NCBI RefSeq assembly: GCF_030717945.1
Contig: NZ_JAVAIM010000001.1
Location: 1,053,131-1,117,130 of the forward strand
Length of the DNA: 64,000 bases
Direction: 5' to 3'
DNA from: Qipengyuania profundimaris
Lineage (GTDB): Bacteria; Pseudomonadota; Alphaproteobacteria; Sphingomonadales; Sphingomonadaceae
The notes beneath the pieces were generated by a model that was not told the DNA's origin, made no database searches, and was given only the letters and a program-made list of their open reading frames with translations. Below, piece by piece: positions 54,287 to 62,276 of this stretch. Made by a program: the position numbers and the translations under genes. Position 1 is the first letter of the stretch. Every line of letters starts with the position of its first letter.

Positions 54287-55405
54287 ATGATTTCGCGCGC
54301 CGATCCCGTTCTCCTGCTCGTCGGCGCGGGCCACGCGCATCTCGGGGTAATCGACGACTGGCGCAAGCACGGCCCACCACGCGCACGCACGCTGCTGGTC
54401 GAGCCGCTCGACGCGATGCTCTATTCGGGCATGGTGCCGGGTTGGATCGCGGGCGAATATCGCGCCAGTGAACTGGCTATCCCACTGACACCGCTGGTCG
54501 AAGAGGCGGGCCTGAAATGGCATCGGGCGCGCCTTGTCCGGATCGATCCGCGCAAGCGCATCGCCTACCTCGACAATGGCGAGACGCTGGCGTTCGACAT
54601 CTGCTCCATCGCGACCGGAGGTGCGGGGCAGGCGAGCGACGTTCTGGGTGCGGACGAGCGCCTGCTCGACATCCGCCCGCTCGGCGGTTTCATCGGCCGC
54701 TGGCAGTCTCTTCGTGAGGCCGAGCCGCACCAGCGCCGGATCGCAGTCGTCGGCGGGGGTGCAGGCGGTGTGGAGCTGGCCTTCGGCTTTCGCAATTCGA
54801 GCCATTGGCGCGATTGCGGCGTCACTCTCGTGACCGGGGTCGGAGGTTTATTGCCCGATCACGCTACTGCTGTGCGCGAGCGCGTAGCTCGGGAACTGGA
54901 AGCACAGGGCGTCGCGGTGATGCGCGAAGATGCGGTGATCCGCGATGGCGCGCTGATGGCAGGCGACCGTTCGCTCGAGCCGCTCGACCTGATCGCAGCC
55001 GCAATCGGCAGCGGCGCGCCTGACTGGCCCACCGCCAGCGGCTTGCCGGTCGATGAGGACGGCTTCGTGCAGGTCGACGAACATCAGCGGGTCTGCGGAT
55101 TCGAACATATCCTTGCCGCAGGCGATGTCGCACGAAGGACCGACAGGAGCGTGCCGCATTCGGGCGTCCATGCCGTTTACACCGGGCCGGTGCTGGCCAA
55201 AAACCTTCGGCGCCTGCTGGGCGGCAAGCCGCCGCGCCGCAGCTACAGCCCGCGTTTCATGGACTTCTACCTGCTCAACACCTGTCGCGGCGAAGCGATC
55301 GCCAGCTACCGGTGGTTCGGCCTGCAATCACGCTGGATGCGGCGGGTGAAGGACTGGCTCGACACCCGCTGGATCAGGCGATTTACGCGCCCAGCCGGTC
55401 GATGA
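54287..55405 (+). CDS. FAD/NAD(P)-binding oxidoreductase, SelD-N-terminal type
   Basis: A 372-residue pyridine nucleotide-disulfide-type flavoprotein. FAD-binding 'PVLLLVGAGHAHLGVID' is at residues 7-23 and NAD(P)-binding 'RRIAVVGGGAGGVELAFGF' at about 149-167. 'EHILAAGDVA' near residue 275 closes the FAD site. 'GHAHL' and the later 'YTGPVLAKNLRRLLGG' point to the family that forms the N-terminal half of some SelD fusions (TIGR03169-like), but here it stands alone with no selD. No redox-active CxxC is visible, so it resembles type II NADH dehydrogenases. The last 23 bases overlap the convergent DUF1499 gene. Confidence 0.82.
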   Translation: MISRADPVLLLVGAGHAHLGVIDDWRKHGPPRARTLLVEPLDAMLYSGMVPGWIAGEYRASELAIPLTPLVEEAGLKWHRARLVRIDPRKRIAYLDNGETLAFDICSIATGGAGQASDVLGADERLLDIRPLGGFIGRWQSLREAEPHQRRIAVVGGGAGGVELAFGFRNSSHWRDCGVTLVTGVGGLLPDHATAVRERVARELEAQGVAVMREDAVIRDGALMAGDRSLEPLDLIAAAIGSGAPDWPTASGLPVDEDGFVQVDEHQRVCGFEHILAAGDVARRTDRSVPHSGVHAVYTGPVLAKNLRRLLGGKPPRRSYSPRFMDFYLLNTCRGEAIASYRWFGLQSRWMRRVKDWLDTRWIRRFTRPAGR

Positions 55406-56273
55406 TCGCTTCGCGCAAATCCTCCAGCCGGTCGGCATTGTAGCCGAGATCGGAGACCCCGACTCGGCTGACCGAGCGCAGGTCGATCTGGCCGTCCTGC
55501 ACGCGTGCGACCACATCGTCCTTGAAACCGAAGGCGAAGGTCTCCGCCACGCCTTCGACCGAGTTCATACCCGACACGCGGCGCACGTCCGTCAGGCCGA
55601 TCTCGCCCATAGCGGCCACGATCGCATCGAAGGCTTCCTCGTCCGTGCGGTTGCCGATTACGATGGGATCGAGATTGTCGTAATTCTCGGCAATCAGGTC
55701 GGCGTGGTTCTTCGCCTTGAGCGCTGCGTCATCGCTGTCCGCCCACATCTCCAGCTCGCCGAGGGGAGTACCGTAATCATTGATCGGATTGGCACCCATT
55801 TCGCCGCGCAGGGTCATGGTGCGGGGCGAGAATTCGGGCGGGTCGCGCAAGTCGGTGGAGACGTCGTGGATCGGCGGAACGCTCTCCGCCTGACTGCGGA
55901 TAGTGGCGAGACCCATGAACAGGATTGCCGGAATGGCGAGGCCGATGGCGGCCTTCCACCACGGGCCGCGCGGCGTTTTGAAGAAGGCGAATGCCAGCGC
56001 GACGATCGCGAAGATCGACGCGACGAGTAGCAGGATCACGCCCGCCTCGCGGATCATGAAGCCGAGGCCGGTCTGCCAGGGGATGATCCCGATCTTCGGT
56101 CCGAAAGCGGCGAGGGCGAACCACACGAGCACCGCCAGCGATAGCCACAGCGACCATTTCGGCAGGCTCTTGCGCCAGACGCGGCGCGGCTTCTGCGTCG
56201 CGGCTGTCTCGCTTGAGGTGGTGGTCGCGGTGTCGTCGTGAGTGGTCGCGTCGGTCTCGTTATGCTCGGCCAT
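55383..56273 (-). CDS. DUF1499 membrane protein
   Basis: A 296-residue membrane protein from ATG 56273 (GGGGGAGAGG upstream). A Thr-rich cytoplasmic N-terminus (about 40 residues) is followed by three membrane helices ('LWLSLAVLVWFALAAFG', 'GVILLLVASIFAIVALAFAFF', 'AAIGLAIPAILFMGLA'). A C-terminal DUF1499 domain follows ('IHDVSTDLRDPPEF ... AFDAIVAAMGEIGLTDVRRV ... AFGFKDDVVARVQDGQIDLRSVSRVGVSDLGYNADRLEDLREAI'). The function of DUF1499 is unknown. It starts 2 bases after queF ends, so the two are co-transcribed. Confidence 0.87.
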   Translation of the reverse strand: MAEHNETDATTHDDTATTTSSETAATQKPRRVWRKSLPKWSLWLSLAVLVWFALAAFGPKIGIIPWQTGLGFMIREAGVILLLVASIFAIVALAFAFFKTPRGPWWKAAIGLAIPAILFMGLATIRSQAESVPPIHDVSTDLRDPPEFSPRTMTLRGEMGANPINDYGTPLGELEMWADSDDAALKAKNHADLIAENYDNLDPIVIGNRTDEEAFDAIVAAMGEIGLTDVRRVSGMNSVEGVAETFAFGFKDDVVARVQDGQIDLRSVSRVGVSDLGYNADRLEDLREAIIDRLGA

Positions 56274-56275
56274 GC

Positions 56276-56734
56276 TCAGCCTCTCCCCCTGTAGGATGCG
56301 ACGCCCTGGTCGGGCAGCCAAAGGTCGGCAGGCGGCGCGCCGCTCTGCCAGAATACATCGATCGGAATGCCGCCGCGCGGATACCAGTAGCCGCCGATCC
56401 GCAGCCACTTGGGGCGCATCTCGTCGAACAGGCGCTTGCCGATCCCCACGGTGACATCCTCGTGAAAACCGTTGTGATTGCGGAAGGAGCCGAGGAAAAG
56501 CTTCAGGCTCTTCGATTCCACGATCGTTTCGCCCGGCGCATAATCGATCACCAAATGTGCGAAATCCGGCTGGCCGGTCACCGGGCACAGTGAGGTGAAC
56601 TCGGGCGCGGCGAACCGTACGAGGTAGAGCTCACCGGCGCGCGGGTTCGGCACGTAGTCGAGGTCCGCTTCTTCGGGCGAACCCGGCAGCGGGCTGTTCT
56701 CGCCGAGGAACCGGGGGCTATGTGTGTCGCTCAT
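56276..56734 (-). CDS. queF: 7-cyano-7-deazaguanine reductase (QueF, type I)
   Basis: The NADPH-dependent nitrile reductase that makes preQ1 for queuosine in tRNA. It has 152 residues, the short unimodular form. The catalytic Cys is C50 and the Asp D57 in '[16 protein letters not shown]'. '[22 protein letters not shown]' carries the conserved substrate-binding Glu, the NADPH motif and His. No other queuosine gene lies in the window. An upstream ATG adds only three codons. Confidence 0.95.
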   Translation of the reverse strand: MSDTHSPRFLGENSPLPGSPEEADLDYVPNPRAGELYLVRFAAPEFTSLCPVTGQPDFAHLVIDYAPGETIVESKSLKLFLGSFRNHNGFHEDVTVGIGKRLFDEMRPKWLRIGGYWYPRGGIPIDVFWQSGAPPADLWLPDQGVASYRGRG

Positions 56735-56852
56735 GCCGCGCATCTGCCGTGAAAGGCCGCCCGGCGCAAGGCGGGGCTTGGAAGCGCGCGCTTCAGTACC
56801 TATTCAGCGCGGCGCAGCGCATGTGCCTGCTTTTCACGAACGCGCCCGAAAC

Positions 56853-57968
56853 ATGCCGACTTTTCGCCTGCCCCTGACTGCCCTGATGCTGAGCCTTTCC
56901 GCGCCTGCGATGGCGCAATCGGCGCAGGATTTCTCGCTCCCGCCGGGGCCGACACCGACGGCGAGCCCGCGCGCGCAGGGCCCGGTCGATGAAGAGAGCA
57001 GCGTGGTTCCGGTCGCCCCTCGGGTGATAAATACGGCGCGCCCGACACCGAGGGCGACTGCTACTCCGACGCCGACGCCGACCCCAACCCCCACGTCGAG
57101 CGGCACAGCGACGCCGCCGCGTAGCGTGACGAGCCCGCGACCCACGCCGATGCCACGCCCGGTCGAGACGGTTCCGGTATCGCCGCGTATCCCGGCGCCG
57201 GAAGAGCCGGTGCAGGATTTCCCGCCGGTCCAGCCCACGGACGGCACGTCGCCCATTCCCGCGCCGCCCGCCGCGCAGGATGTCCAGCAGCCGTCGGACG
57301 AGGCGGAGATTGCAGGTGCTGAAGAAATCGCAGCCGAAGACACCGACTGGACGTGGCTGGCGATCCTTGCCGCTGCGCTTGCCGCGATTGGCGCCGGATT
57401 GTTTTTCTGGAAGCGCCGCCAGACAAGCGCGCCTGCTCCGCAGATCGAGCGGCCCGTCGTTGCGTCGGTGCCGAAAGCCAATGCGGCCACGGCAGCCGAT
57501 GCTCTGACCGTCCGGCTGACCGCGGAAAAGCTCACGCGCAGTGCCATGTTCGCGACACTCAAATATCGCCTGACGCTGGTCAATCGCACCGATGCGGCGC
57601 TGAGCGATGTGACTGTGGGCGTCGATTTGGTGTCCGCCAGCGCGGCAAGCCCTATGGAGCAGCAGGTGGCGACCGCCGAAACCAGCCTCGAGCCGAAACA
57701 CACGCTGGCCCGCATCGCGCCGCGCCAGAATGTAGCGGTCCAAGGTCAGGTCCAGCTGCCGCTGTCGACCGCGCAGGTCATCATGCAGGGCCGCCACCCT
57801 CTGCTCGTGCCGCTTATGCGCGTGCGGGTCGATGGCGCGGGCGAGGGGGCGCTGGTTAAGACCTTCGTGGTCGGCCAGGGCCAGCCCGATGGCGGCCGGG
57901 TCCAGCCCTTCCGCCTCGACGAGCCGCCGCGCAGTTATGCCCCGATCGCCCAGCGCGAACTGGCCTGA
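56853..57968 (+). CDS. Exported Thr/Pro-rich membrane protein, function unknown
   Basis: A 371-residue protein from ATG 56853, which starts a Sec signal ending 'APAMA|QS'. A low-complexity region with tandem TP repeats (about residues 60-85) leads to one membrane helix ('WTWLAILAAALAAIGAGLFFWKRR', about residues 168-191). A C-terminal beta-rich domain follows ('LTRSAMFATLKYRLTLVNRTDAALSDVTVGVDLVSAS', ending in 'TFVVGQGQPDGGRVQPFRLDEPPR'). The far C-terminus would be cytoplasmic if the helix spans outward-in. I do not recognise a named family. Confidence 0.75.
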   Translation: MPTFRLPLTALMLSLSAPAMAQSAQDFSLPPGPTPTASPRAQGPVDEESSVVPVAPRVINTARPTPRATATPTPTPTPTPTSSGTATPPRSVTSPRPTPMPRPVETVPVSPRIPAPEEPVQDFPPVQPTDGTSPIPAPPAAQDVQQPSDEAEIAGAEEIAAEDTDWTWLAILAAALAAIGAGLFFWKRRQTSAPAPQIERPVVASVPKANAATAADALTVRLTAEKLTRSAMFATLKYRLTLVNRTDAALSDVTVGVDLVSASAASPMEQQVATAETSLEPKHTLARIAPRQNVAVQGQVQLPLSTAQVIMQGRHPLLVPLMRVRVDGAGEGALVKTFVVGQGQPDGGRVQPFRLDEPPRSYAPIAQRELA

Positions 57969-58019
57969 CGCTGCGACCCTTGGCTCGACTTGCGCGCCGA
58001 GCCCAGCTACCCGCAGCGG

Positions 58020-58856
58020 ATGGATCGCCTCGTTTCGACCGACTGGTTAGCCCAGCACCGCAAGGACGCGGACCTCGTCGTGCTGGATGCGACAATGCAC
58101 CTGCCGGACAGCGGCCGCGATGCGCGGGCCGAATATCTTGCAGCGCACATTCCGAGCGCGCGTTTCCTCGGCCTTGCGAGCTTTATCGACGAGAGCTCCG
58201 AGGTGCCGAAAGCGCTGCCTACCGCCGATCAGTTCGCCGCGCGCATGAGCGTACTGGGTATCGAGCCCGGAAGCCGCATCGTCTTATATGACGACAGCGC
58301 GATTAAAAGCGCAGCGCGCGCGTGGTTCATCTTCGACCACTACGGCATGGAACAGATCGCGATCCTCGATGGCGGCTTGGCGAAATGGAGGGCGGAGGAT
58401 CGCGCCACCTCCGAAGGTGACGAAGCATGCGACCCGGTCGACTTCCCACTTACGACGCCGCGACGGTCGGTACGGAGCAAGGCGGAAATGCTCGCCAATT
58501 GCGCCACCCGCGAGGAGCAAGTCGTCGATGCCCGCGATGCTGCGCGCTTTGCCGGTTCACTGGACAGTGGTTCGGAGGGGCACATTCCCGGTGCGGCAAA
58601 CCTGCACTTCCCGCGACTGTTTCGTGAGGACGGCACGTGGAAAGGCGCGCCAGCCCTCCGCGCCGAGTTCGAAGAGGCAGGTCTAGACCTGGATCGATCG
58701 GTTGTCGCTAGCTGCAACAGCGGCATGACCGCCTGCGTCCTGCTGTTCGGCATGGGGCTTGCGGGGAAGAACGACGCCGCGCTCTACGACGGCAGCTGGA
58801 TGGAGTGGGGCAGCGATCCCGCCACCCCGAAGGAAAGCGGTGCTCATGGCGAATAG
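58020..58856 (+). CDS. sseA: 3-mercaptopyruvate sulfurtransferase (two-domain rhodanese)
   Basis: Transfers sulfur from 3-mercaptopyruvate to acceptors such as cyanide or thiols. It has 278 residues from ATG 58020; TTG 57990 is an alternative. The first rhodanese domain ('LVVLDATMHLPDSGRDARAEYLAAHIPSARFL') is inactive, as usual. The second has the active-site Cys at about C232 in 'SCNSGMTACV', close to the CGSGVTA loop of mercaptopyruvate sulfurtransferases. It overlaps metC by 11 bases, so a shared role in sulfur amino-acid metabolism is likely. Confidence 0.88.
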   Translation: MDRLVSTDWLAQHRKDADLVVLDATMHLPDSGRDARAEYLAAHIPSARFLGLASFIDESSEVPKALPTADQFAARMSVLGIEPGSRIVLYDDSAIKSAARAWFIFDHYGMEQIAILDGGLAKWRAEDRATSEGDEACDPVDFPLTTPRRSVRSKAEMLANCATREEQVVDARDAARFAGSLDSGSEGHIPGAANLHFPRLFREDGTWKGAPALRAEFEEAGLDLDRSVVASCNSGMTACVLLFGMGLAGKNDAALYDGSWMEWGSDPATPKESGAHGE

Positions 58857-60054
58857 TCGCAACGATGCTAAGCCTGCCACGCGACTGGTCACGGCAGGCC
58901 GCTCGGGCGAGTTTGCGGACCGGGTCGTCAACCCGCCCGTCTGGCGCGCCAGCACGCATCTATACGAAAACTGCGCAGCGCTGCGGGCCGGGCCGAAGAG
59001 CAATGCCGACGGAAAATTCTTCTACGGCCGCCGCGGCGCACCCACGCAATGGGCGCTGAGCGAGGCGCTGACCGAGCTCGAGCCGGGCGCGGCCGGAACG
59101 GTGCTCTATCCCAGCGGCGTCGCGGCGATTGTCGGCGCGCTGATGGCGGTGCTGCGCACCGGCGACGTGCTGCTGGTGACGGACAATGCCTACGATCCCA
59201 CGCGCAGCACGGCGATGGGTGTTTTGAAGCAGTTCGGCGTGGAGCACCGCTTCTTCGACCCGCTCGACCTCGACGGTTTTCGCGCCGCGTTCTGCGACAA
59301 GACCCGCGCGGTCATGCTGGAAGTGCCCGGCAGCCTCACCATGGAGATTTGCGACATCCCGGCGCTTGCCGCGATCGCGCGCGAGCAGGGCGCGGTCAGC
59401 CTGATCGACAACACCTGGGCCACCTCGCTCGGCTTCCCGGCGCTGCAGCATGGCTGCGACATCGCCATCACCTCGCTGACCAAGCATGTCGGCGGCCATT
59501 CGGACCTGATGATGGGCGCTGCCAGTGCGGGCGAGCGCTGGTATCGCCGCCTGCGGATCACCGCTCAGCAGCTGGGCCATGTCGTCTCGCCCGACGATGC
59601 GGCGCTCGCGCTGCGAGGCCTCCGGACGATGAAACTGCGGTTGGATCAGGAAAGTGCCAGTGCGCTCATGATTGCCGAATGGCTCGCGGCGCGTGACGAG
59701 GTGGCCCATGTCCTGTGCCCCATGCTGCCGGGCGCGCCAGGCCATGAGCTCTGGCAGCGCGACTTCACCGGCGGCTGCGGCCTGCTGAGCTTCGTGATTG
59801 CTGGCCGCGACGATGCCGCGCGCTGCCGACTCGTCGATACGCTCGATCTGTTCGGCATCGGCTATAGCTGGGGCGGCTACGAGAGCCTCGCCCTGCCGTT
59901 CGACGTCGAACCCGTGCGCAGCTGCATGGACTGGCCGAAAGCGGGTTGGGGGCTTGAGGATCGCCACGCAGTGCGGCTATCGATCGGTCTCGAAGACCCA
60001 GCCGACCTCATCGCCGACCTAGAACGCGGCTTTGCGGCGATGAACGAAGGATAG
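58846..60054 (+). CDS. metC: Cystathionine beta-lyase
   Basis: A Cys/Met-metabolism PLP enzyme that cleaves cystathionine to homocysteine, pyruvate and ammonia. It has 402 residues from ATG 58846 (AAGGAAAG upstream). The PLP lysine is about K213 in 'ITSLTKHVGGHSDLMMG', 'YPSGVAAIVGALMAVLRTGD' is the phosphate loop, and 'IDNTWATSLGFPAL' holds the PLP-stacking region. 'GIGYSWGGYESLALPF' near the C-terminus favours beta-lyase over gamma-synthase. Confidence 0.92.
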   Translation: MANSRNDAKPATRLVTAGRSGEFADRVVNPPVWRASTHLYENCAALRAGPKSNADGKFFYGRRGAPTQWALSEALTELEPGAAGTVLYPSGVAAIVGALMAVLRTGDVLLVTDNAYDPTRSTAMGVLKQFGVEHRFFDPLDLDGFRAAFCDKTRAVMLEVPGSLTMEICDIPALAAIAREQGAVSLIDNTWATSLGFPALQHGCDIAITSLTKHVGGHSDLMMGAASAGERWYRRLRITAQQLGHVVSPDDAALALRGLRTMKLRLDQESASALMIAEWLAARDEVAHVLCPMLPGAPGHELWQRDFTGGCGLLSFVIAGRDDAARCRLVDTLDLFGIGYSWGGYESLALPFDVEPVRSCMDWPKAGWGLEDRHAVRLSIGLEDPADLIADLERGFAAMNEG

Positions 60055-60056
60055 AC

Positions 60057-61127
60057 GTGCAAGGCACAGCCGCCCCGACAGCGACGCCCTCGCCAGAGCC
60101 TACCCCGGTCGAACAGGCGTGGAGCCTGGCCGAAGACGCGCCGGAAGAAACCTCCGTCGCCGCTGCCGAGGGCATTCGCGAAGCGGTCAGCTCGAAAAGC
60201 GAAACCGCAGGTACGATCCTCGATACGCTCGACGCATTCGCGCTGAGCTTCGGTGATTTCCGCGTGTCGGTGTTCGACATCCTGATCGTCGTCACGGTGA
60301 TCTTCGGCGTCCTCGCGCTGGCGTGGTTCATCAGCAAGCTGGCCAAGCGCGGCGTGCGCCGGATCACCAGGCTCGACGATACGCAGCAATTACTGGTCGA
60401 GAAGATCGTCACCATCGTGGTCTGGGCGGCGGCGTTCTTCCTCGGGATCGACCTTCTGGGCATCGACCTTACCGCGCTGGCGGTGTTCTCCGGCGCCTTC
60501 GGCCTCGCGATCGGTTTCGGCCTGCAGAAGACCTTCGGTAACCTGATCGCCGGGATCATCCTGTTGATGGACAAGTCCATCAAGCCCGGCGACGTTATCG
60601 CCGTGGCGGATATGGCGGGCAACGAAACCTTCGGGCAGATCCGCAAGATCGGGGTGCGCGCCGTTTCCGTGACGACCCGCGACCAGCGCGAATATCTGAT
60701 CCCTAACGAGAACCTGATGATCAATCAGGTCGAAAACTGGTCCTACTCCAGCAAGAACGTGCGCATGCAGGTTGCTGTCGGTGTCAGCTACGAGGCCGAT
60801 ATGGACCTTGCCGAAAAGCTGATGCTCGAAGCGGCCTCGCAATGCGATCGCGTGCTAAAAGCTCCGCCGCCGACGGTGTGGATGAGCGAATACGGCGATA
60901 ATTCTGTCAATTTCGTGATCCACTGCTGGATCGACGATCCCGAGGAAGGGGTGGGCAACGTCCGCTCGGCCGTGTTGAAGAAGCTGTGGTGGCTGTTCAA
61001 GGAGAACGGCGTCGAAATCCCGTTCCCGCAGCGCGACATCCATTTGCGCAGCAGCGACCAGCTCGACCGCATTTTCGCGCAGTTTGCCGATCAGAAATCC
61101 AACGCCTCATCGGTTGCGAAAGAATAG
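60057..61127 (+). CDS. Small-conductance mechanosensitive channel family protein (MscS)
   Basis: A 356-residue membrane protein from GTG 60057 (AAGGA 6 bases upstream). A disordered acidic N-terminus (about 70 residues) precedes helices 'FDILIVVTVIFGVLALAWFIS', 'LVEKIVTIVVWAAAFFLGIDLLG' and the pore helix 'ALAVFSGAFGLAIGFGLQKTFGNLIAGIILL'. The MscS beta domain has 'IKPGDVIAVADMAGNETFGQIRKIGVRAVSVTTRDQREYLIPNENL'. It sits 2 bases after metC, with no evident functional link. Confidence 0.92.
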   Translation: MQGTAAPTATPSPEPTPVEQAWSLAEDAPEETSVAAAEGIREAVSSKSETAGTILDTLDAFALSFGDFRVSVFDILIVVTVIFGVLALAWFISKLAKRGVRRITRLDDTQQLLVEKIVTIVVWAAAFFLGIDLLGIDLTALAVFSGAFGLAIGFGLQKTFGNLIAGIILLMDKSIKPGDVIAVADMAGNETFGQIRKIGVRAVSVTTRDQREYLIPNENLMINQVENWSYSSKNVRMQVAVGVSYEADMDLAEKLMLEAASQCDRVLKAPPPTVWMSEYGDNSVNFVIHCWIDDPEEGVGNVRSAVLKKLWWLFKENGVEIPFPQRDIHLRSSDQLDRIFAQFADQKSNASSVAKE

Positions 61128-61224
61128 ATTGCCGCGCCGGAAGGTCCGATTTCAAAATCTCGCCTACCGTGCCGGACACCCATTCTGATTGGCGCGATGT
61201 CGCGATGCCCCGCATCTTGGCACC

Positions 61225-61983
61225 ATGGCACAGACCGGAACCATTTATCTCGTCGGCGCGGGGCCGGGTGATCCCGACCTCCTGACGATCCGCGCCGCAA
61301 GGCTGATCGAACGTGCGCGCGTGATCGTGCATGATGGCCTCGTCGATCCTGCAATCCTTGCCATCGCGCGCGAGGATTCGGAATTGATCTGTGTGGCCAA
61401 GCGCCGCTCGCACCACACCATGCCGCAGAGCGACATCAGTGATTTGCTGGTGCGCCTCGCGCGCTCGGGCGAGGATGTCGTGCGCCTCAAGGGCGGCGAT
61501 CCCTTCGTGTTCGGTCGCGGCGGCGAGGAAGCCGAAGTTGCTCGCGCCGCCGGTGTTCCCGTCGAGATCGTGCCCGGCATCAGCGCTGCGAATGGCGCAG
61601 CGGCTGCGGCGCAGATCCCGCTGACCCATCGCGATGCTTCCAGCATCGTCAGCTTCGTCGCGGGCCAGTGCAAAGGGCTGAAGGATCAGGACTGGGCGGG
61701 GCTCGCCGGCAAGGGCCGCACGCTGGTGATTTACATGGGCGTGAAGACCGCGCCGCAGATCGCCGAGAAGCTGATGGAAGAGGGGCTCGCTCCCGACATG
61801 CCGGTTGCGGTGATCGAGAACGGGACGCGGCCAGAGATGCGCGTATTGCGCGGATTGCTCGCCGGGCTGCCCGACTTGGTCGAGCGCGAGAGCGTCGTCA
61901 GCCCTGCGCTGATTGTTATCGGCGAGGTTACCGCCCGCGATGCCGCGACGCTGGCGAAGCAGGCACAGGAGGCTGCACGATGA
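61225..61983 (+). CDS. cobA: Uroporphyrinogen-III C-methyltransferase
   Basis: SAM-dependent methylation of uroporphyrinogen III to precorrin-2, the entry to siroheme. It has 252 residues. 'IYLVGAGPGDPDLLTIRAARLIERARVIVHDGLV' and 'VVRLKGGDPFVFGRGGEEAE' are the diagnostic SUMT motifs, and 'VEIVPGISAANGAAAAAQIPLTHRD' follows. This is a single-domain SUMT without the CysG dehydrogenase/chelatase part. The ATGA overlap with DUF2849, and cysI just after that, show it serves the siroheme of sulfite reductase. Confidence 0.95.
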   Translation: MAQTGTIYLVGAGPGDPDLLTIRAARLIERARVIVHDGLVDPAILAIAREDSELICVAKRRSHHTMPQSDISDLLVRLARSGEDVVRLKGGDPFVFGRGGEEAEVARAAGVPVEIVPGISAANGAAAAAQIPLTHRDASSIVSFVAGQCKGLKDQDWAGLAGKGRTLVIYMGVKTAPQIAEKLMEEGLAPDMPVAVIENGTRPEMRVLRGLLAGLPDLVERESVVSPALIVIGEVTARDAATLAKQAQEAAR

Positions 61984-62276
61984 GGTTGCTGACCGGAAAC
62001 GATCTCAAGACCGGCGCGGTCACCTGGTGGACCGGCAGCGACTGGTCGATCCACGTTGAAGACGCCGTCGACGTCACCGGCAGCGAGGACGAGACCGCAC
62101 GCCGCGAAGAAGCCGCGCGCCGCGTCAATGCGCCCTATGCCATCGATGCGGAGATGCAGGACGGCGTTCCCCGCCCGACGCATATCAAGGAGCGCGTCCG
62201 CACGCTCGGGCCCACCGTGCGCCCCGACCTGACCCTCAAACCCGCCGAGCCCGATCTCGGCAACTGGGTGATCTGA
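61980..62276 (+). CDS. DUF2849 domain protein
   Basis: A 98-residue cytoplasmic protein beginning 'MRLLTGNDLKTGAVTWWTGSDWS'. The family is small, uncharacterised, and to my knowledge nearly always next to siroheme sulfite reductase genes in alphaproteobacteria. Here it overlaps cobA by 4 bases and cysI by 1, which strongly suggests a role in sulfite reduction, perhaps as an assembly or electron-transfer accessory. That last point is inference. Confidence 0.85.
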   Translation: MRLLTGNDLKTGAVTWWTGSDWSIHVEDAVDVTGSEDETARREEAARRVNAPYAIDAEMQDGVPRPTHIKERVRTLGPTVRPDLTLKPAEPDLGNWVI

